In this document: one piece after another, positions 1 to 9,949 of the stretch | Layout: each line of letters starts with the position of its first letter | How positions within the stretch are numbered: the stretch's first letter is position 1 | Assembly (NCBI GenBank): GCA_016125135.1 | Contig: WGMJ01000003.1 | Coordinates: forward strand, 124,001-188,000 | Length of the DNA stretch: 64,000 nt | Direction: 5' to 3' | DNA from: Alphaproteobacteria bacterium | Lineage (GTDB): Bacteria > Pseudomonadota > Alphaproteobacteria > Micavibrionales > Micavibrionaceae | Made by a program: the position numbers and the translations under genes | Notes under the pieces: generated by a model | Told to the model about the DNA's origin: nothing | Databases searched by the model: none | Seen by the model: the letters and a program-made list of their open reading frames with translations, nothing else

Positions 1-1
1 T

Positions 2-958
2 TTCGAGCAAGCAGCAAAATCACCTTACGCTTCAAGCTGGACAATCTCGGCCGCCGCCTACTGGGCCGCTCGGGCACACTTAAAATTCGATGACTATGAA
101 ACCCACATTAAAATGCTACAGCAAGCAGGACAACACCCGCGTACATTTTACGGTATGCTGGCGCTACGCTCTCTCGGGCTTGATTTCGCTTATAATTGGG
201 AACTGCCGCTCTTTACAGATGCTGCCCGTAGCAAATTGCTAGGCGATAAAAAAACAGCGGCACTTGTTTATTTTCTGGAGAGCGGGCAAGAAAAACTCAT
301 TGAAAAATCGGTCCGCGCGCTCCCTCTAACTCTTGAAGAAGGTGATGCGGCGCGCATTCTTTCTGCGCTCTTGCATTACCGCGCCTATGAAATGGCATAC
401 CGCTACGCCAACCGCTACGCCGCCGAGAAAAATTTCTATTTTGACGCTGCGCTTTACCCATGGACAACATGGGTAAAAGAGGATGACTTTAAAGTTGATA
501 CTGCGCTTGTTCACGGCTTTATGCGCCAAGAATCACGCATGGACCCGAACGCGAAAAGCGGCGCCGGTGCCCTCGGGCTTTTACAACTTCTACCTGATAC
601 AGCCAAAGCACTGGATAAAACTATAAAAGCCGAGGATTTATATAAACCAGCCGTTAACATCACACTGGGGCAAAAATATTTGCAAAAGCTTCTTGATGGT
701 GGGAATGTGCGCGGCAATCTTTTTGACCTCGCAATTGCCTATAACGCGGGACCGGGTAAGCTGGCCCGCTGGAAAGATGATTTGAAGGCGATTGATGACC
801 CGCTTCTTTTTATCGAACTGATCCCATCGCCTGAAAGCCGCGCCTTCATTGAGCGCGTCCTCCGGAATTACTGGATTTACCGGATCCGGAATAATCAACC
901 TACCATCACGCTTGATTCCGTTGCGGGCGGCAATATTCCGCGCTATCAGGCGGACTAG
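2..958 (+). CDS. Soluble lytic murein transglycosylase (5' end outside window)
   Basis: Periplasmic enzyme that cleaves the MurNAc-GlcNAc bond of peptidoglycan. The reading frame is open from the first bases of the window, so the start lies upstream; an ATG at 113 is only internal. The upstream part contains a YWAARAH segment typical of the helical repeat domain of Slt proteins. The C-terminal SLT domain shows the catalytic Glu in GFMRQESRMDP, then SGAGALGLLQLLP and the AYNAGPGK motif. The family is usually 600-700 residues, so about half is seen. It ends 78 bases before alaS. Function is well supported; the exact subfamily is not. Confidence 0.88.
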   Translation, partial: FEQAAKSPYASSWTISAAAYWAARAHLKFDDYETHIKMLQQAGQHPRTFYGMLALRSLGLDFAYNWELPLFTDAARSKLLGDKKTAALVYFLESGQEKLIEKSVRALPLTLEEGDAARILSALLHYRAYEMAYRYANRYAAEKNFYFDAALYPWTTWVKEDDFKVDTALVHGFMRQESRMDPNAKSGAGALGLLQLLPDTAKALDKTIKAEDLYKPAVNITLGQKYLQKLLDGGNVRGNLFDLAIAYNAGPGKLARWKDDLKAIDDPLLFIELIPSPESRAFIERVLRNYWIYRIRNNQPTITLDSVAGGNIPRYQAD

Positions 959-1036
959 CCCTGATTCATTTCTAGACAAAACGCCTGTAAAAACGCTAAA
1001 AATAATCCCTAATTACAATTATTTACGGATGTTTTT

Positions 1037-3688
1037 ATGAAAACTGTTGCCGATATTCGCGAAGCCTTCCTCTCTTATTTCGAAAAGCAGGGCCATACAC
1101 GTGTCGCATCATCCGCGCTTGTGCCACACAACGACCCGACAATGATGTTCACCAACTCGGGCATGGTACAGTTTAAAAACGTATTCACAGGTGTTGAAAC
1201 ACGCCCCTACACACGCGCAACAACCGCACAAAAATGTGTGCGGGCGGGCGGTAAGCATAACGACCTTGATAATGTCGGCTACACAGCACGCCACCATACT
1301 TTCTTCGAGATGATGGGAAATTTCTCGTTCGGTGATTACTTCAAAGAAGAAGCGATTAACTACGCATGGGAACTTGTGACAAAAATTCTGGATATGCCAA
1401 AGGACCGTTTGCTGGTCACCGTGCATACATCAGACGAAGAAGCCGCAACTCTTTGGAAAAAAATTGCGGGCTTCCCTGACTCAAAAATTATCCGCATCCC
1501 AACCGATGATAATTTCTGGCAGATGGGCGATACAGGCCCTTGCGGCCCTTGCTCCGAGATATTCTTTGATCAAGGCGACAAGCTAAAAGGCGGCCCACCA
1601 GGATCGCCCGATGAGGATGGCGATCGTTACCTTGAGTTCTGGAACAACGTTTTCATGCAGTTCGAACAGTTTAATGATGGCCGACCACGCATACCTTTGC
1701 CTAAGCAGTCTGTTGATACAGGCCTTGGCCTTGAACGTACCGCCGCGCTTATTCAAGGCAAAACTTCAAACTATGATATTGACCTGCTACGCAAAATTAT
1801 CGAGCACAGCGCAGACATTACAGGCGTTTCACCGGACGGCGCGCAAGCAGCGTCACACCGCGTGATTGCTGATCACCTTCGCTCTGCTGCCTTCTTGCTC
1901 GCTGATGGTGTGATGCCTTCAAACGAGGGGCGTGGTTACGTGCTACGCCGCATTATGCGCCGTGGTATGCGCCATGCACATTTGTTGGGCGCAAAAGAAC
2001 CGTTAATGTATCGCTTGTTCCCGACCCTGCTTTCTATGATGAGCGAAGCCTACCCCGAAATCAAACGCGCGGAAGGACTCATCACCGAAACATTGAAGAA
2101 CGAAGAAACACGCTTCAAGCGCACACTGGAAACAGGTTTGCGTTTGCTGGATGAACAATCCGGCAAGCTTGGGGACGGGCAGATTTTCTCGGGCGAAACG
2201 GCGTTCAAACTTTATGATACTTATGGCTTCCCGCTGGACCTCACGCAAGACGCGCTGAAGGCTCGTAACATCAAGGTAGATGTTGATGGCTTTAACAGCT
2301 CAATGGAAAAACAAAAAGCCGAAGCCCGTAAAAACTGGGCGGGCAGCGGCGAGAAAGCAACGGATACGCTCTGGTTCAGCGTACTTGAAAAAAACGGCCC
2401 AACCGAATTTTTAGGCTACGAGAAAGACAATGCCGAAGCCGTTGTACAAGCCATTGTAAAAGACGGCGCACTGATTGAAACCGCTAAAGCCGGTGAGACC
2501 GTTGGCATCCTCACTAACCAAACCCCTTTCTATGGGGAAAGCGGCGGTCAGGTTGGTGATTGCGGCATTATCACGGTCGGCAAAGATACAACAATGATTG
2601 TCACCGAAACGCAAAAATACTTAGGCAAGCTTTTTGTCCATTACGGGCGCATCGAGCGTGGCAGCCTGAAGAAGGGTGATGCTGTGGATATGCGTATTGA
2701 TACAACACGCCGCAACGCCATCCGTGCAAACCACTCGGCCACACATTTGCTTCATGAAGCACTGCGCGAGCTTGTCGGTACGCATATTGCGCAAAAAGGA
2801 TCACTCAACGCACCCGACCGCACACGTTTTGATATCAGCCAGCCTGTTGCACTGACGGATGAGCAACTCCGCGCTGTAGAAGATATGGTGAACGCTGAAA
2901 TTCAGGCAAACACGCCTGTTGTTACACGCCTGATGCCCGTTGAAGAAGCGATTGAAAGCGGTGCGATGGCCCTCTTTGGCGAGAAGTACGATGCCGAAGT
3001 GCGCGTGGTAAGCATGGGTACACAAAAAGAAGGGGCAAACCATAGTTTCTCTGTCGAGCTTTGCGGCGGTACGCACGTAAAGCAAACGGGCGATATCGGC
3101 CTCTTTAAAATTATTTCTGAAAGCGCAGTTTCCGCTGGCGTGCGCCGTGTAGAAGCCGTCACAGGCTTTGGCGCCTTGGCTTACTTGCGCGAGCTGGAAG
3201 AAAAAGTACAAACAGCTTCTGCTGCCGTTAAAGCCTCACCTGCTGAACTTGTTGACCGCGTAAAAGCATTGGCAGACGACAAGAAAAAGCTTGAGCAAGA
3301 AGTTGCCAACCTCCGCCGCCAGCTTGCAACAGGCGGCACAGGCGCGCCACCCGAGATCAAGGAAATAAACGGTGTTAAATTTATTTCAAAAGTGTTGGCC
3401 GATTACCCACCCGGTGATTTAAAGCCCATGGTTGATGATTTGAAGAGCAAGCTTGGTAGCGGCGTTATTGCGCTTATCTCGACAAATGACGGCAAGGCCT
3501 CGATTGTAGTAGGCGTTACCGCGGACCTTACCGGACGCTTTAATGCCGTTGACCTTGTAAAACTCGGCGCGGAGGCCTTAGGCGGCAAAGGTGGCGGTGG
3601 TCGCCCCGACATGGCCCAAGCTGGCGGCACCAACGGCGCAGCAGCCAACGATGCCGTGAGCTCAATTGAAAAAGCCCTCGCCGGATGA
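1037..3688 (+). CDS. alaS: Alanyl-tRNA synthetase
   Basis: Charges tRNA-Ala with alanine in the cytoplasm. The 883-residue length matches bacterial AlaRS. Seen in order: class II catalytic core (the [14 protein letters not shown] region and [11 protein letters not shown]), the tRNA recognition region, the editing domain with zinc-binding [12 protein letters not shown] and CGGTH, and the C-Ala domain ending in the Gly-rich [13 protein letters not shown] stretch. The ATG at 1037 begins the usual [15 protein letters not shown]-terminus. The stop overlaps the start of the next gene by four bases (ATGA), suggesting translational coupling. Confidence 0.98.
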   Translation: MKTVADIREAFLSYFEKQGHTRVASSALVPHNDPTMMFTNSGMVQFKNVFTGVETRPYTRATTAQKCVRAGGKHNDLDNVGYTARHHTFFEMMGNFSFGDYFKEEAINYAWELVTKILDMPKDRLLVTVHTSDEEAATLWKKIAGFPDSKIIRIPTDDNFWQMGDTGPCGPCSEIFFDQGDKLKGGPPGSPDEDGDRYLEFWNNVFMQFEQFNDGRPRIPLPKQSVDTGLGLERTAALIQGKTSNYDIDLLRKIIEHSADITGVSPDGAQAASHRVIADHLRSAAFLLADGVMPSNEGRGYVLRRIMRRGMRHAHLLGAKEPLMYRLFPTLLSMMSEAYPEIKRAEGLITETLKNEETRFKRTLETGLRLLDEQSGKLGDGQIFSGETAFKLYDTYGFPLDLTQDALKARNIKVDVDGFNSSMEKQKAEARKNWAGSGEKATDTLWFSVLEKNGPTEFLGYEKDNAEAVVQAIVKDGALIETAKAGETVGILTNQTPFYGESGGQVGDCGIITVGKDTTMIVTETQKYLGKLFVHYGRIERGSLKKGDAVDMRIDTTRRNAIRANHSATHLLHEALRELVGTHIAQKGSLNAPDRTRFDISQPVALTDEQLRAVEDMVNAEIQANTPVVTRLMPVEEAIESGAMALFGEKYDAEVRVVSMGTQKEGANHSFSVELCGGTHVKQTGDIGLFKIISESAVSAGVRRVEAVTGFGALAYLRELEEKVQTASAAVKASPAELVDRVKALADDKKKLEQEVANLRRQLATGGTGAPPEIKEINGVKFISKVLADYPPGDLKPMVDDLKSKLGSGVIALISTNDGKASIVVGVTADLTGRFNAVDLVKLGAEALGGKGGGGRPDMAQAGGTNGAAANDAVSSIEKALAG

Positions 3689-4113
3689 CCGCTGACATAA
3701 AATTACTAGAGCGGGAAATCACCAAAGCTGAGCTTGATATCATGGATCAAGATTTTCTAAATCTTGGCATGAAATACAATGCCCATGAAGGTGACCCAAA
3801 ACGTTTTAGCTTCGTTGCTGAACTCGATGGTAAAGCTATAGGCCTTGTCAGTGGTCTCACCTATTACAGCTGGTGCTTTTTAAGCGATCTTTGGCTTGAA
3901 GAACCTTACCGTAAGATGGGCCTCGGCGCGAGGCTGCTAAGCATGTTCGAAGAGCGCATTGCAGGTGCTGGCACTAAAAAAATTTATACGTGGACGGCAG
4001 GCTATGAAGCTCCCGGTTTTTATAAAAAGCAGGGCTATGTGGTCTTCCACGAACTTGAAGACTACTACCCAAGTGGATATAGCCGCGTGGGCTTAAGAAA
4101 GAACCTTAAGTGA
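3685..4113 (+). CDS. GNAT-family N-acetyltransferase
   Basis: A 142-residue single-domain GNAT protein, likely to transfer an acetyl group from acetyl-CoA to an unknown substrate. The acetyl-CoA pyrophosphate loop region is visible around [17 protein letters not shown] (R/Q-x-x-G-x-G/A type), and a C-terminal [11 protein letters not shown] segment is typical of the family. The ATG overlaps the alaS stop by four bases, and the next gene begins five bases after its stop, so the three probably form one transcript. The substrate cannot be read from sequence. Confidence 0.85.
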   Translation: MTADIKLLEREITKAELDIMDQDFLNLGMKYNAHEGDPKRFSFVAELDGKAIGLVSGLTYYSWCFLSDLWLEEPYRKMGLGARLLSMFEERIAGAGTKKIYTWTAGYEAPGFYKKQGYVVFHELEDYYPSGYSRVGLRKNLK

Positions 4114-4117
4114 CGTT

Positions 4118-5146
4118 ATGAACATCACCATTATTCATGGCACAAGGGGATCACCGAACATAAACTGGTTTCCGTGGGCGCGGGAAGTTTTTACACAAGC
4201 TGGTCATACAGTTCATATTCCCGCTATGCCGACACCGGAAAACCAAACCGCGCAAAACTGGCTGGAAGTTTATAATACATTACCCCCTGCCGATATTCTG
4301 ATAGGCCATTCGATTGGCGCAACATTTCTACTCCATGTTTTACAGCACGCGAAAAGCCCCGTTAAAAAATCTATCTTTGTTGCGCCTGTGATGGGTGATA
4401 TCGATTTCCCTGAATATGATGCGCTGAATAAAAGCTTTTGGGATTTCCCGTTTGACTGGGCACATATAAAGGCGATGGCAGGAGATATCACAATTCTTCA
4501 CGGCGATAATGACCCCTATGCGCCCCTCACGCACCCGCAAAAACTCCGCGATTTAGTAGAAGGCGACTACAGCATTATTAAAGATGGCGAGCATCTAAAT
4601 GGCGAAGCTGGCTTTACCGAATTTCCAATGCTTGCAGACATCATCAACCTCTCCATACGACCATTAAAAGCAGAAGATACAGAAATAATTGCGGAAGCAT
4701 TCTCAGAGCAAGGATGGAATAAACCTGCAAGCCAGTATGAACGATATTTAGAACAGCAGACGAGCGGCAAGCGCACGACCCTTGTTGCGCTGAAAGATAA
4801 TGTCTTTGCTGGCTATGTAACTATTCTTTGGGAATCGCACTATGCGCCCTTCAGAGAAAATAATATTCCCGAGATTAGTGACTTGAATGTACTAAAAAAA
4901 TTCCAGCAGCAAGGTGTTGCCACGCAATTGATACGCGCAGCAGAAAAAATGATTGCTAGGAAATCACCCACCCTCGGTATTGGTGTTGGGCTTTTGAAAG
5001 ATTACGGGAACGCACAAAAACTCTATTACAGGCTGGGCTATGTGCCAGACAGCAACGGTGCCACATATAATTGTGAGCCTATTGAACACGGTGCACGGCG
5101 CCCTGTTGATGATGATTTAGTGCTTTGGCTGCGAAAAGCGATTTAA
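4118..5146 (+). CDS. Fused RBBP9/YdeN-like serine hydrolase and GNAT acetyltransferase
   Basis: A 342-residue protein with two domains. Residues 1 to about 175 look like the RBBP9/YdeN alpha/beta hydrolase family: nucleophile in GHSIG (Ser65), an acid in GDNDPYAP (near Asp132) and a His in DGEHLNG (His159). Residues about 178-342 are a GNAT domain, starting LSIRPLKAEDTEII and containing the QQGVATQLIRAAEKMI acetyl-CoA loop and YYRLGYVP near the end. The two activities are normally on separate proteins. It follows another GNAT gene by five bases. Substrates are unknown; the domain calls are firm, a joint role is inference. Confidence 0.82.
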   Translation: MNITIIHGTRGSPNINWFPWAREVFTQAGHTVHIPAMPTPENQTAQNWLEVYNTLPPADILIGHSIGATFLLHVLQHAKSPVKKSIFVAPVMGDIDFPEYDALNKSFWDFPFDWAHIKAMAGDITILHGDNDPYAPLTHPQKLRDLVEGDYSIIKDGEHLNGEAGFTEFPMLADIINLSIRPLKAEDTEIIAEAFSEQGWNKPASQYERYLEQQTSGKRTTLVALKDNVFAGYVTILWESHYAPFRENNIPEISDLNVLKKFQQQGVATQLIRAAEKMIARKSPTLGIGVGLLKDYGNAQKLYYRLGYVPDSNGATYNCEPIEHGARRPVDDDLVLWLRKAI

Positions 5147-5186
5147 TTTTAAGCCACTGAAATGAAACAGTTTTTCTATTAAAAAA

Positions 5187-5214
5187 TTGACATATTGTAT
5201 AAAAATGTTATTCT
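5187..5214 (+). promoter_or_regulatory. Sigma-70-type promoter
   Basis: TTGACA at 5187-5192 is a perfect -35 hexamer. A 16-base spacer leads to TATTCT at 5209-5214, preceded by TG at 5206-5207 as in an extended -10. Transcription would begin near 5221, leaving about 20 bases before the ATG at 5240. This placement argues against the upstream ATG at 5195, which would lie inside the promoter. Confidence 0.65.
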
Positions 5215-5239
5215 GTGCCTCGATTTATTAGAGGAAAAA

Positions 5240-5971
5240 ATGGCTGCACAGCCCACCATCTCCAAATTTAAACGCGCCAAAGACAATTTTGAGGCGCACA
5301 AACACGCGATTGAAACAGCACGGAATATCCGCGCGCTTTATGAAGCATTGCGTGCTGCCGACCATGACAATAGCAAACTTAATCCGAAAAGACTTTTCAA
5401 TCCCCAAGCGCTAAAGGAAAGTTTTGGTAAGGGCTGCCGTGTACAAGAATCTTTGGCACAACTGCAGGCAATAGCCCTTCAAAGACTTAATGAATTCGCA
5501 ATCAAGAATTTCGGCTACACAAGCTCTTATGGTTTTTTGATTGGCATTAAAAACTCAATTGACGATACAATGAACCTCATTGAGGAAGAAGTCGTAGCCA
5601 ACCGCAATACGGGTATTCCTGTGACACTGGCCAGCCTGGAAACTGCAGACGCAATAATACAATGTTACAAAAATATAAAACTTCTTTGCGCACAAATTGA
5701 ACGCTGGCCCGAACATATTGCGGCCACCGCGCCCACCCTCCAAAAAATTGGTGAAAATAGAGTCAAATGTGAGGACGAGCTTTCACCTGACTTTATTTCA
5801 CTTGCAACACCTCCTGTTTTTGCAGATACGAGTGATCTGCTAGAAGCTGCTCTACAGGAAATGGAAGCCGCATTTTACGCCTTTGCCCGCTATGGCTACC
5901 CGCAGGGAATGGATTATTTTGCGAGTGCTGGCGCGCCTGCCGTACCCTTACCTCCTGTGGGCACTAAATAG
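5240..5971 (+). CDS. Hypothetical helical protein
   Basis: A 243-residue soluble protein that I do not recognise. The ATG at 5240 is chosen because it has an AGAGG ribosome site five bases upstream and sits after a good promoter at 5187-5214; an in-frame ATG at 5195 falls within that promoter. The composition (FKRAKDNFEAHKHAIETARNIRALYEALRAAD) suggests mainly alpha helix, with a Pro-rich C-terminus. No signal peptide or membrane segment is seen. It has its own promoter and is separated from the genes on both sides. Confidence 0.7.
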   Translation: MAAQPTISKFKRAKDNFEAHKHAIETARNIRALYEALRAADHDNSKLNPKRLFNPQALKESFGKGCRVQESLAQLQAIALQRLNEFAIKNFGYTSSYGFLIGIKNSIDDTMNLIEEEVVANRNTGIPVTLASLETADAIIQCYKNIKLLCAQIERWPEHIAATAPTLQKIGENRVKCEDELSPDFISLATPPVFADTSDLLEAALQEMEAAFYAFARYGYPQGMDYFASAGAPAVPLPPVGTK

Positions 5972-6018
5972 CAACAGCCCCTCTGGGCAGATTGCCAACT
6001 TCATGTTCTAATAGAGGT

Positions 6019-6732
6019 ATGAAAACGCACCGCCTGCTTTGGCCAACCTTCTGGACAATCGTGGCTTTTGCAACGCTTGTATGCCTAGGCGTATGGCAAC
6101 TACAGCGGCTTGAATGGAAAACAGCTTTAATTAAAGAATTGAATAGCGCCTATCAAGAAGATCCGGCACAAACAAATCTGACTTACCAGAAACTGCAGGA
6201 GCTGCCTGAAGGAAAAATTTTGCGCGGAACATTGCAAGGCGTTGCAAAGCCTGACCACCTGACATGGCTTGAAATGCGTCCGTGTAATGGATTGCTTGGA
6301 TCGGATGCATTGCTGCCTGTCAAAACGCTTGATGGATATATATGGCTTAACCTTGGTTGTGTTAGCTCCTATAACCGTGGTGCTGTTGATAAGATGATTA
6401 CCGCGCGCCACAACCTTATTCGTGTAGACATTAAAGGGATTGCACTTGCCCCGCGGAAAGCAGCTTTCAAACCCGAAAATAACGCCGAAGAAAACGAATG
6501 GTACCAGTTTGATGCGCAGGCGATGGCAGATAGCGTGGAGATCAACGATATTGCCCCCATATTGGTTATAGCCGAAGAAAAACTGGCAAAGGGCCGTGAC
6601 GAGATTATCCCCTATAGCGAGCACATTATGCCCGCAAATAATCACCTGCAATATGCGATCTTCTGGTTCACCATGTCATTGGTGCTATGGGTAATTTATT
6701 ATTTCCGCTTTATCAGGAAATCTGCTTCCTGA
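6019..6732 (+). CDS. SURF1-family cytochrome oxidase assembly protein
   Basis: SURF1 proteins assist assembly of haem-copper cytochrome c oxidase in the inner membrane. The 237-residue product has the expected two membrane segments at the ends: FWTIVAFATLVCLGVWQLQRLEWK at the N-terminus with the family GxWQxxRxxWK signature, and LQYAIFWFTMSLVLWVIYYFRF at the C-terminus. The ATG at 6019 is preferred over an in-frame TTG at 5992 because it begins just before the hydrophobic segment. Oxidase structural genes are not nearby, although a SCO-type copper chaperone gene lies at 36.9 kb. Its 3' end overlaps the convergent acetyltransferase gene by 20 bases. Confidence 0.85.
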   Translation: MKTHRLLWPTFWTIVAFATLVCLGVWQLQRLEWKTALIKELNSAYQEDPAQTNLTYQKLQELPEGKILRGTLQGVAKPDHLTWLEMRPCNGLLGSDALLPVKTLDGYIWLNLGCVSSYNRGAVDKMITARHNLIRVDIKGIALAPRKAAFKPENNAEENEWYQFDAQAMADSVEINDIAPILVIAEEKLAKGRDEIIPYSEHIMPANNHLQYAIFWFTMSLVLWVIYYFRFIRKSAS

Positions 6733-7189
6733 TAACGGCCGGAACGCCCGCAACAAGCACGTTGGCTGGAACGTTTTTTGTAACAACGCTCCCCGCCGCA
6801 ACAACAGAGTTTTTGCCAACAGTAACCCCCGGCAATATAACCGCATTCGCACATACCCAGACACCGTCTTCAAGTACAACCGGTGCAGAATTGTGCGGGC
6901 GGGGCATTGTATAATTTGAATAAACTAGGGAATCACTTGTTACAACAGCACCTGGTGATAAAACAACGTGTTCGCCCAGCGTAATGCCGCCACGGCCCAT
7001 TAGTTTTACGCCCGCGTTGACGGCAACATAATTCGCAAACGTTATATTTTCCGGATGGTCAATATAAATGCTGCCATAGGCACGTAATGTATGCCCGCAC
7101 TCTTTAAGGATATTTGTCAGCCAGAACTCGCGTGCGGCCTTGCATGTGCGGTAATGGATGCGCTTGATGAATCGGAAAAGCGGTTTCAT
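6713..7189 (-). CDS. Hexapeptide-repeat (left-handed beta-helix) acyltransferase
   Basis: A 158-residue O-acetyltransferase-like protein. The C-terminal two thirds consist of imperfect hexapeptide repeats (ITLGEHVVLSPGAVV, then VLEDGVWVCANAVILPG, VTVGKNSVVAAGSVV), ending in the family's VPANVLVAGVPAVIRK. Such enzymes form trimers and use acetyl-CoA; the acceptor is commonly a sugar, but this cannot be decided here. Its end overlaps the convergent SURF1 gene by 20 bases. It lies 28 bases downstream of the NAD synthetase gene on the same strand, so it may share that transcript. Confidence 0.8.
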   Translation of the reverse strand: MKPLFRFIKRIHYRTCKAAREFWLTNILKECGHTLRAYGSIYIDHPENITFANYVAVNAGVKLMGRGGITLGEHVVLSPGAVVTSDSLVYSNYTMPRPHNSAPVVLEDGVWVCANAVILPGVTVGKNSVVAAGSVVTKNVPANVLVAGVPAVIRKQIS

Positions 7190-7217
7190 GCTTCCAGTGT
7201 ATAAAAATTATGACACT

Positions 7218-9860
7218 TTAGATAGAGGGCCTGACAACGCTTAAAACCTTGAGATATTCAGGCGGCTCGCCAAATGTGCCTTCCCAGCCCTTCTCGCGTA
7301 CAGCCTGCTCGATGACAGAAAGGTCACAAGAGAGATCCCGCTTGCCTTGCTTCAGCAACGACATGAATTTTTCAACAAAATCTTCATCCTGCCGCGAACG
7401 ACGTTTCAGGAGCGATATTTGGTCATCTGAAATAGCCATTTTTACTGCCAGCACATCAATACCCAGTTCAACGATTTCATCCTTGCTATTGCCCGACAAA
7501 TTCGGTGTCCGCAACGAAACCTGATGGTCAACATTCTGCCCGTATGTCGGGCCAATCGCAGATGCATGGATTTTGTGCTGTGAGATACCCCAACGCTCAT
7601 AGCTGAAGGCTACCATACTGTAAACACGTTCAATATCCGCACCATCAAAGCGGCAGCCCTCATCTGTCAAACAAGCTGAGAACACTTCTGTTGCATTATA
7701 ACGGCGCTCACCGTTGCGTGTTGGCATACGCACATAAAGCATCTGCTTCGCTATATAATTCATCTGTGCAAAGGTGCGCTGCAAAGCATCTTCATCATTC
7801 TGGATGACTTTGCCATTTGCATCTTTAGGCATAAGCTCGGCTGTCGGCTTGTTCGCCATCACTTTTTTGAGTGCTTCGATAGGGTCCATAACGCCCATCA
7901 GGCCATGCTTCATCATATAATGCATGAGGCCAATCTGGATTTCTTTCGGCAAATGGGCGTTCAGGTTGATTGTGCCGGAATGCAAATCGCCACCGAATGT
8001 TGCGTAAGCGTTACGCGCTTCATCGAGGTTCGGGTTGGCAATTGCCATTTTCCCTTCAACATTTGCCATCATCATGACGAGGACCTGGCGGGCGCGCGCC
8101 TGAATGTTCTCGTAGGCAACTGTATGTTCAGGGTAAGCAGCAGAAACAAGTGCTGTGATCTCGGGGTATTTTTCTTTTATCTCGGCTTGTTTTTTATCAA
8201 GCTCTTCACGTGTATATAAACCAGGCTTTAAATTCAGGAAGGTTTTTACCTCAGTGAACATCTCTTCTTTGCGCACCGGGTCAATTTGCGTGGTATCTTC
8301 AACCGCAAACAGGAATGCATAAAAATCAAGCATATCCTGCACGTTACGGTTTTTGTGAACGCCGCCGATCCCCTTGGTATTCGCATCCCCTTCAATCAGG
8401 AACCGTGCAGCCTCTTTCGTTTCATCAGAACTATTGCTTGTGCCCATATAAACAGTCGAAAGCATATGGCGCATACATTCTTCATAGGCCGCTTCTTCGC
8501 CGCCGCTCTTATAGGCAGCAAGCACTGCATTCTTATATGGGAGGTGCTTCATTTCCTTGAAGAAGCCCTCAACGCCGAGATCCTTGAAGCCAAGCCGCAC
8601 CGTAGCAGAAACCATAACGCAATTGAACGCTGAATCCGCACCACCCGAGAGTGCCTCCATAATGCCGCGCGTTTTGTTTTTGCGCATATAATCAAACAGC
8701 CACAGGGCCGTCATGCGGATAGATTCTTCTGCCTCGCGATACATGTTTTCAGGTGCGTCCCATGCACCTTCGGCCGTAAGCCAAGCAAGTGTGCCTGCAG
8801 GCGCTTGTGCGGCGTTGGTGAAATCATGCTTGAGCGCGATATCGTGTGGCACAGACTCGTCCGAATACGGGAAAGCACTAATCGGCACAGTTGATGTTGT
8901 TGCTTGCACGCGGCCAAACCCAAGACGATGGCCAGAGCTGAGAACTTCATCACCCACCACAACCAAACGGTGGCCAAACTGAGCGAATGTTGAACCACTG
9001 CTGCCTACGCCATCAGTATCAACCACCACTTCGGCATATTTGCTAGCGGCCAACTTATCAAGCTCGACATGTGAATCGAGTTTGAGTGGCGATGGCGGGC
9101 TGGCATTGGCAATAAGGAGGAGAAGCCCCTCTTGGCCTTCTGCAGCATCTGAAATCATCGGGATAATATTATCTTTTGCGTAGCGATCATTGGTGTAAGG
9201 CGCGCCATCAAAACGCGTTGCAACCCATTTCTCTTCGCAAATAGCTTGTGCGATATTAATAGCCCATGTGCCATCTGTTACTTGAATAATCGGGCGGCCA
9301 AACAGAACCTTCTCGTCACCAAAGGAAATCTCGAGTGTACCGAAATGTTTATTCCCTGGTACGCGATCATCAATCTCCATATCCCACTGCGAGAAATAAC
9401 GGTCCTCGTAGCCACGGCCATCATTATAGAGATTTGTTTTTGCCGTAATGCCTGCAACTTTGCCACCAACTATGAGCGACTGGACATTGAAGGGCTTGTT
9501 CATGCGGTCATAAAGCGCGTGTTTGGTATGCGTTGCGAATACGCCGTCCTTCGGAATATCGCGCATCTGCAAACGCCATGGGTGGCCGACAGAAATAATC
9601 AGGTTCGGGTTTTTTGCATGCGCATACGCCGCGATATCACGCAGCAAGGATTCTATTTTATCGTTATCGGTTTTCTGGAAGTCGTCGCCGCAATCATAGC
9701 CCGTGATCGTCAGTTCCTCGAGCGCGAGTACGTCACTGCCTTGTGAGGCAGCCTCATCAATAGCGGCGTAAATATTCGCCATATTGCGCGGAAAATCCAT
9801 CGCCGTCTGGTTCAGCGAGGCTTGTGTCACTTTTAATGATATTGTCATGGCACTAGACAT
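7218..9860 (-). CDS. nadE: Glutamine-dependent NAD+ synthetase, extra-long form
   Basis: Makes NAD+ from deamido-NAD, ATP and glutamine. An N-terminal nitrilase-type amidase domain shows the catalytic set Glu (LALEELTITGYD, near 49), Lys (near 141) and Cys208 in QAICEEKW. The synthetase domain has the PP-loop SGGADS at 405-410 and ENIQARARQVLVMM near 584. The 880-residue length is well above the 540-730 usual for this family; about 90 extra residues appear to lie between the PP-loop and the ENIQAR motif. The start at 9860 (MSSAM) is preferred to the ATG at 9884; 9848 is also possible. No strong ribosome site is visible. Confidence 0.88.
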   Translation of the reverse strand: MSSAMTISLKVTQASLNQTAMDFPRNMANIYAAIDEAASQGSDVLALEELTITGYDCGDDFQKTDNDKIESLLRDIAAYAHAKNPNLIISVGHPWRLQMRDIPKDGVFATHTKHALYDRMNKPFNVQSLIVGGKVAGITAKTNLYNDGRGYEDRYFSQWDMEIDDRVPGNKHFGTLEISFGDEKVLFGRPIIQVTDGTWAINIAQAICEEKWVATRFDGAPYTNDRYAKDNIIPMISDAAEGQEGLLLLIANASPPSPLKLDSHVELDKLAASKYAEVVVDTDGVGSSGSTFAQFGHRLVVVGDEVLSSGHRLGFGRVQATTSTVPISAFPYSDESVPHDIALKHDFTNAAQAPAGTLAWLTAEGAWDAPENMYREAEESIRMTALWLFDYMRKNKTRGIMEALSGGADSAFNCVMVSATVRLGFKDLGVEGFFKEMKHLPYKNAVLAAYKSGGEEAAYEECMRHMLSTVYMGTSNSSDETKEAARFLIEGDANTKGIGGVHKNRNVQDMLDFYAFLFAVEDTTQIDPVRKEEMFTEVKTFLNLKPGLYTREELDKKQAEIKEKYPEITALVSAAYPEHTVAYENIQARARQVLVMMMANVEGKMAIANPNLDEARNAYATFGGDLHSGTINLNAHLPKEIQIGLMHYMMKHGLMGVMDPIEALKKVMANKPTAELMPKDANGKVIQNDEDALQRTFAQMNYIAKQMLYVRMPTRNGERRYNATEVFSACLTDEGCRFDGADIERVYSMVAFSYERWGISQHKIHASAIGPTYGQNVDHQVSLRTPNLSGNSKDEIVELGIDVLAVKMAISDDQISLLKRRSRQDEDFVEKFMSLLKQGKRDLSCDLSVIEQAVREKGWEGTFGEPPEYLKVLSVVRPSI

Positions 9861-9886
9861 AAAATAGTCCGCAATAAAAGGCAATC

Positions 9887-9919
9887 AAAAAAGGGGCCGA
9901 CCTCAGTTTGCCCCTTTTT
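9887..9919 (-). terminator. Intrinsic terminator of nrdB
   Basis: AAAAAGGGGC at 9888-9897 pairs with GCCCCTTTTT at 9910-9919 across a 12-base loop. Read on the minus strand, the hairpin is followed by a T-rich run. It lies 30 bases past the nrdB stop and before the NAD synthetase start, so it separates the two transcripts. Confidence 0.8.
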
Positions 9920-9949
9920 CCTATATAAAACAATGCGGTTTTGCCTACC

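Noticed and set aside
9246-9746. 166-residue plus-strand frame opposite the NAD synthetase gene
   Set aside because: The composition is Cys/Arg/Ile-rich antisense sequence, and the opposite strand has a firm identification.
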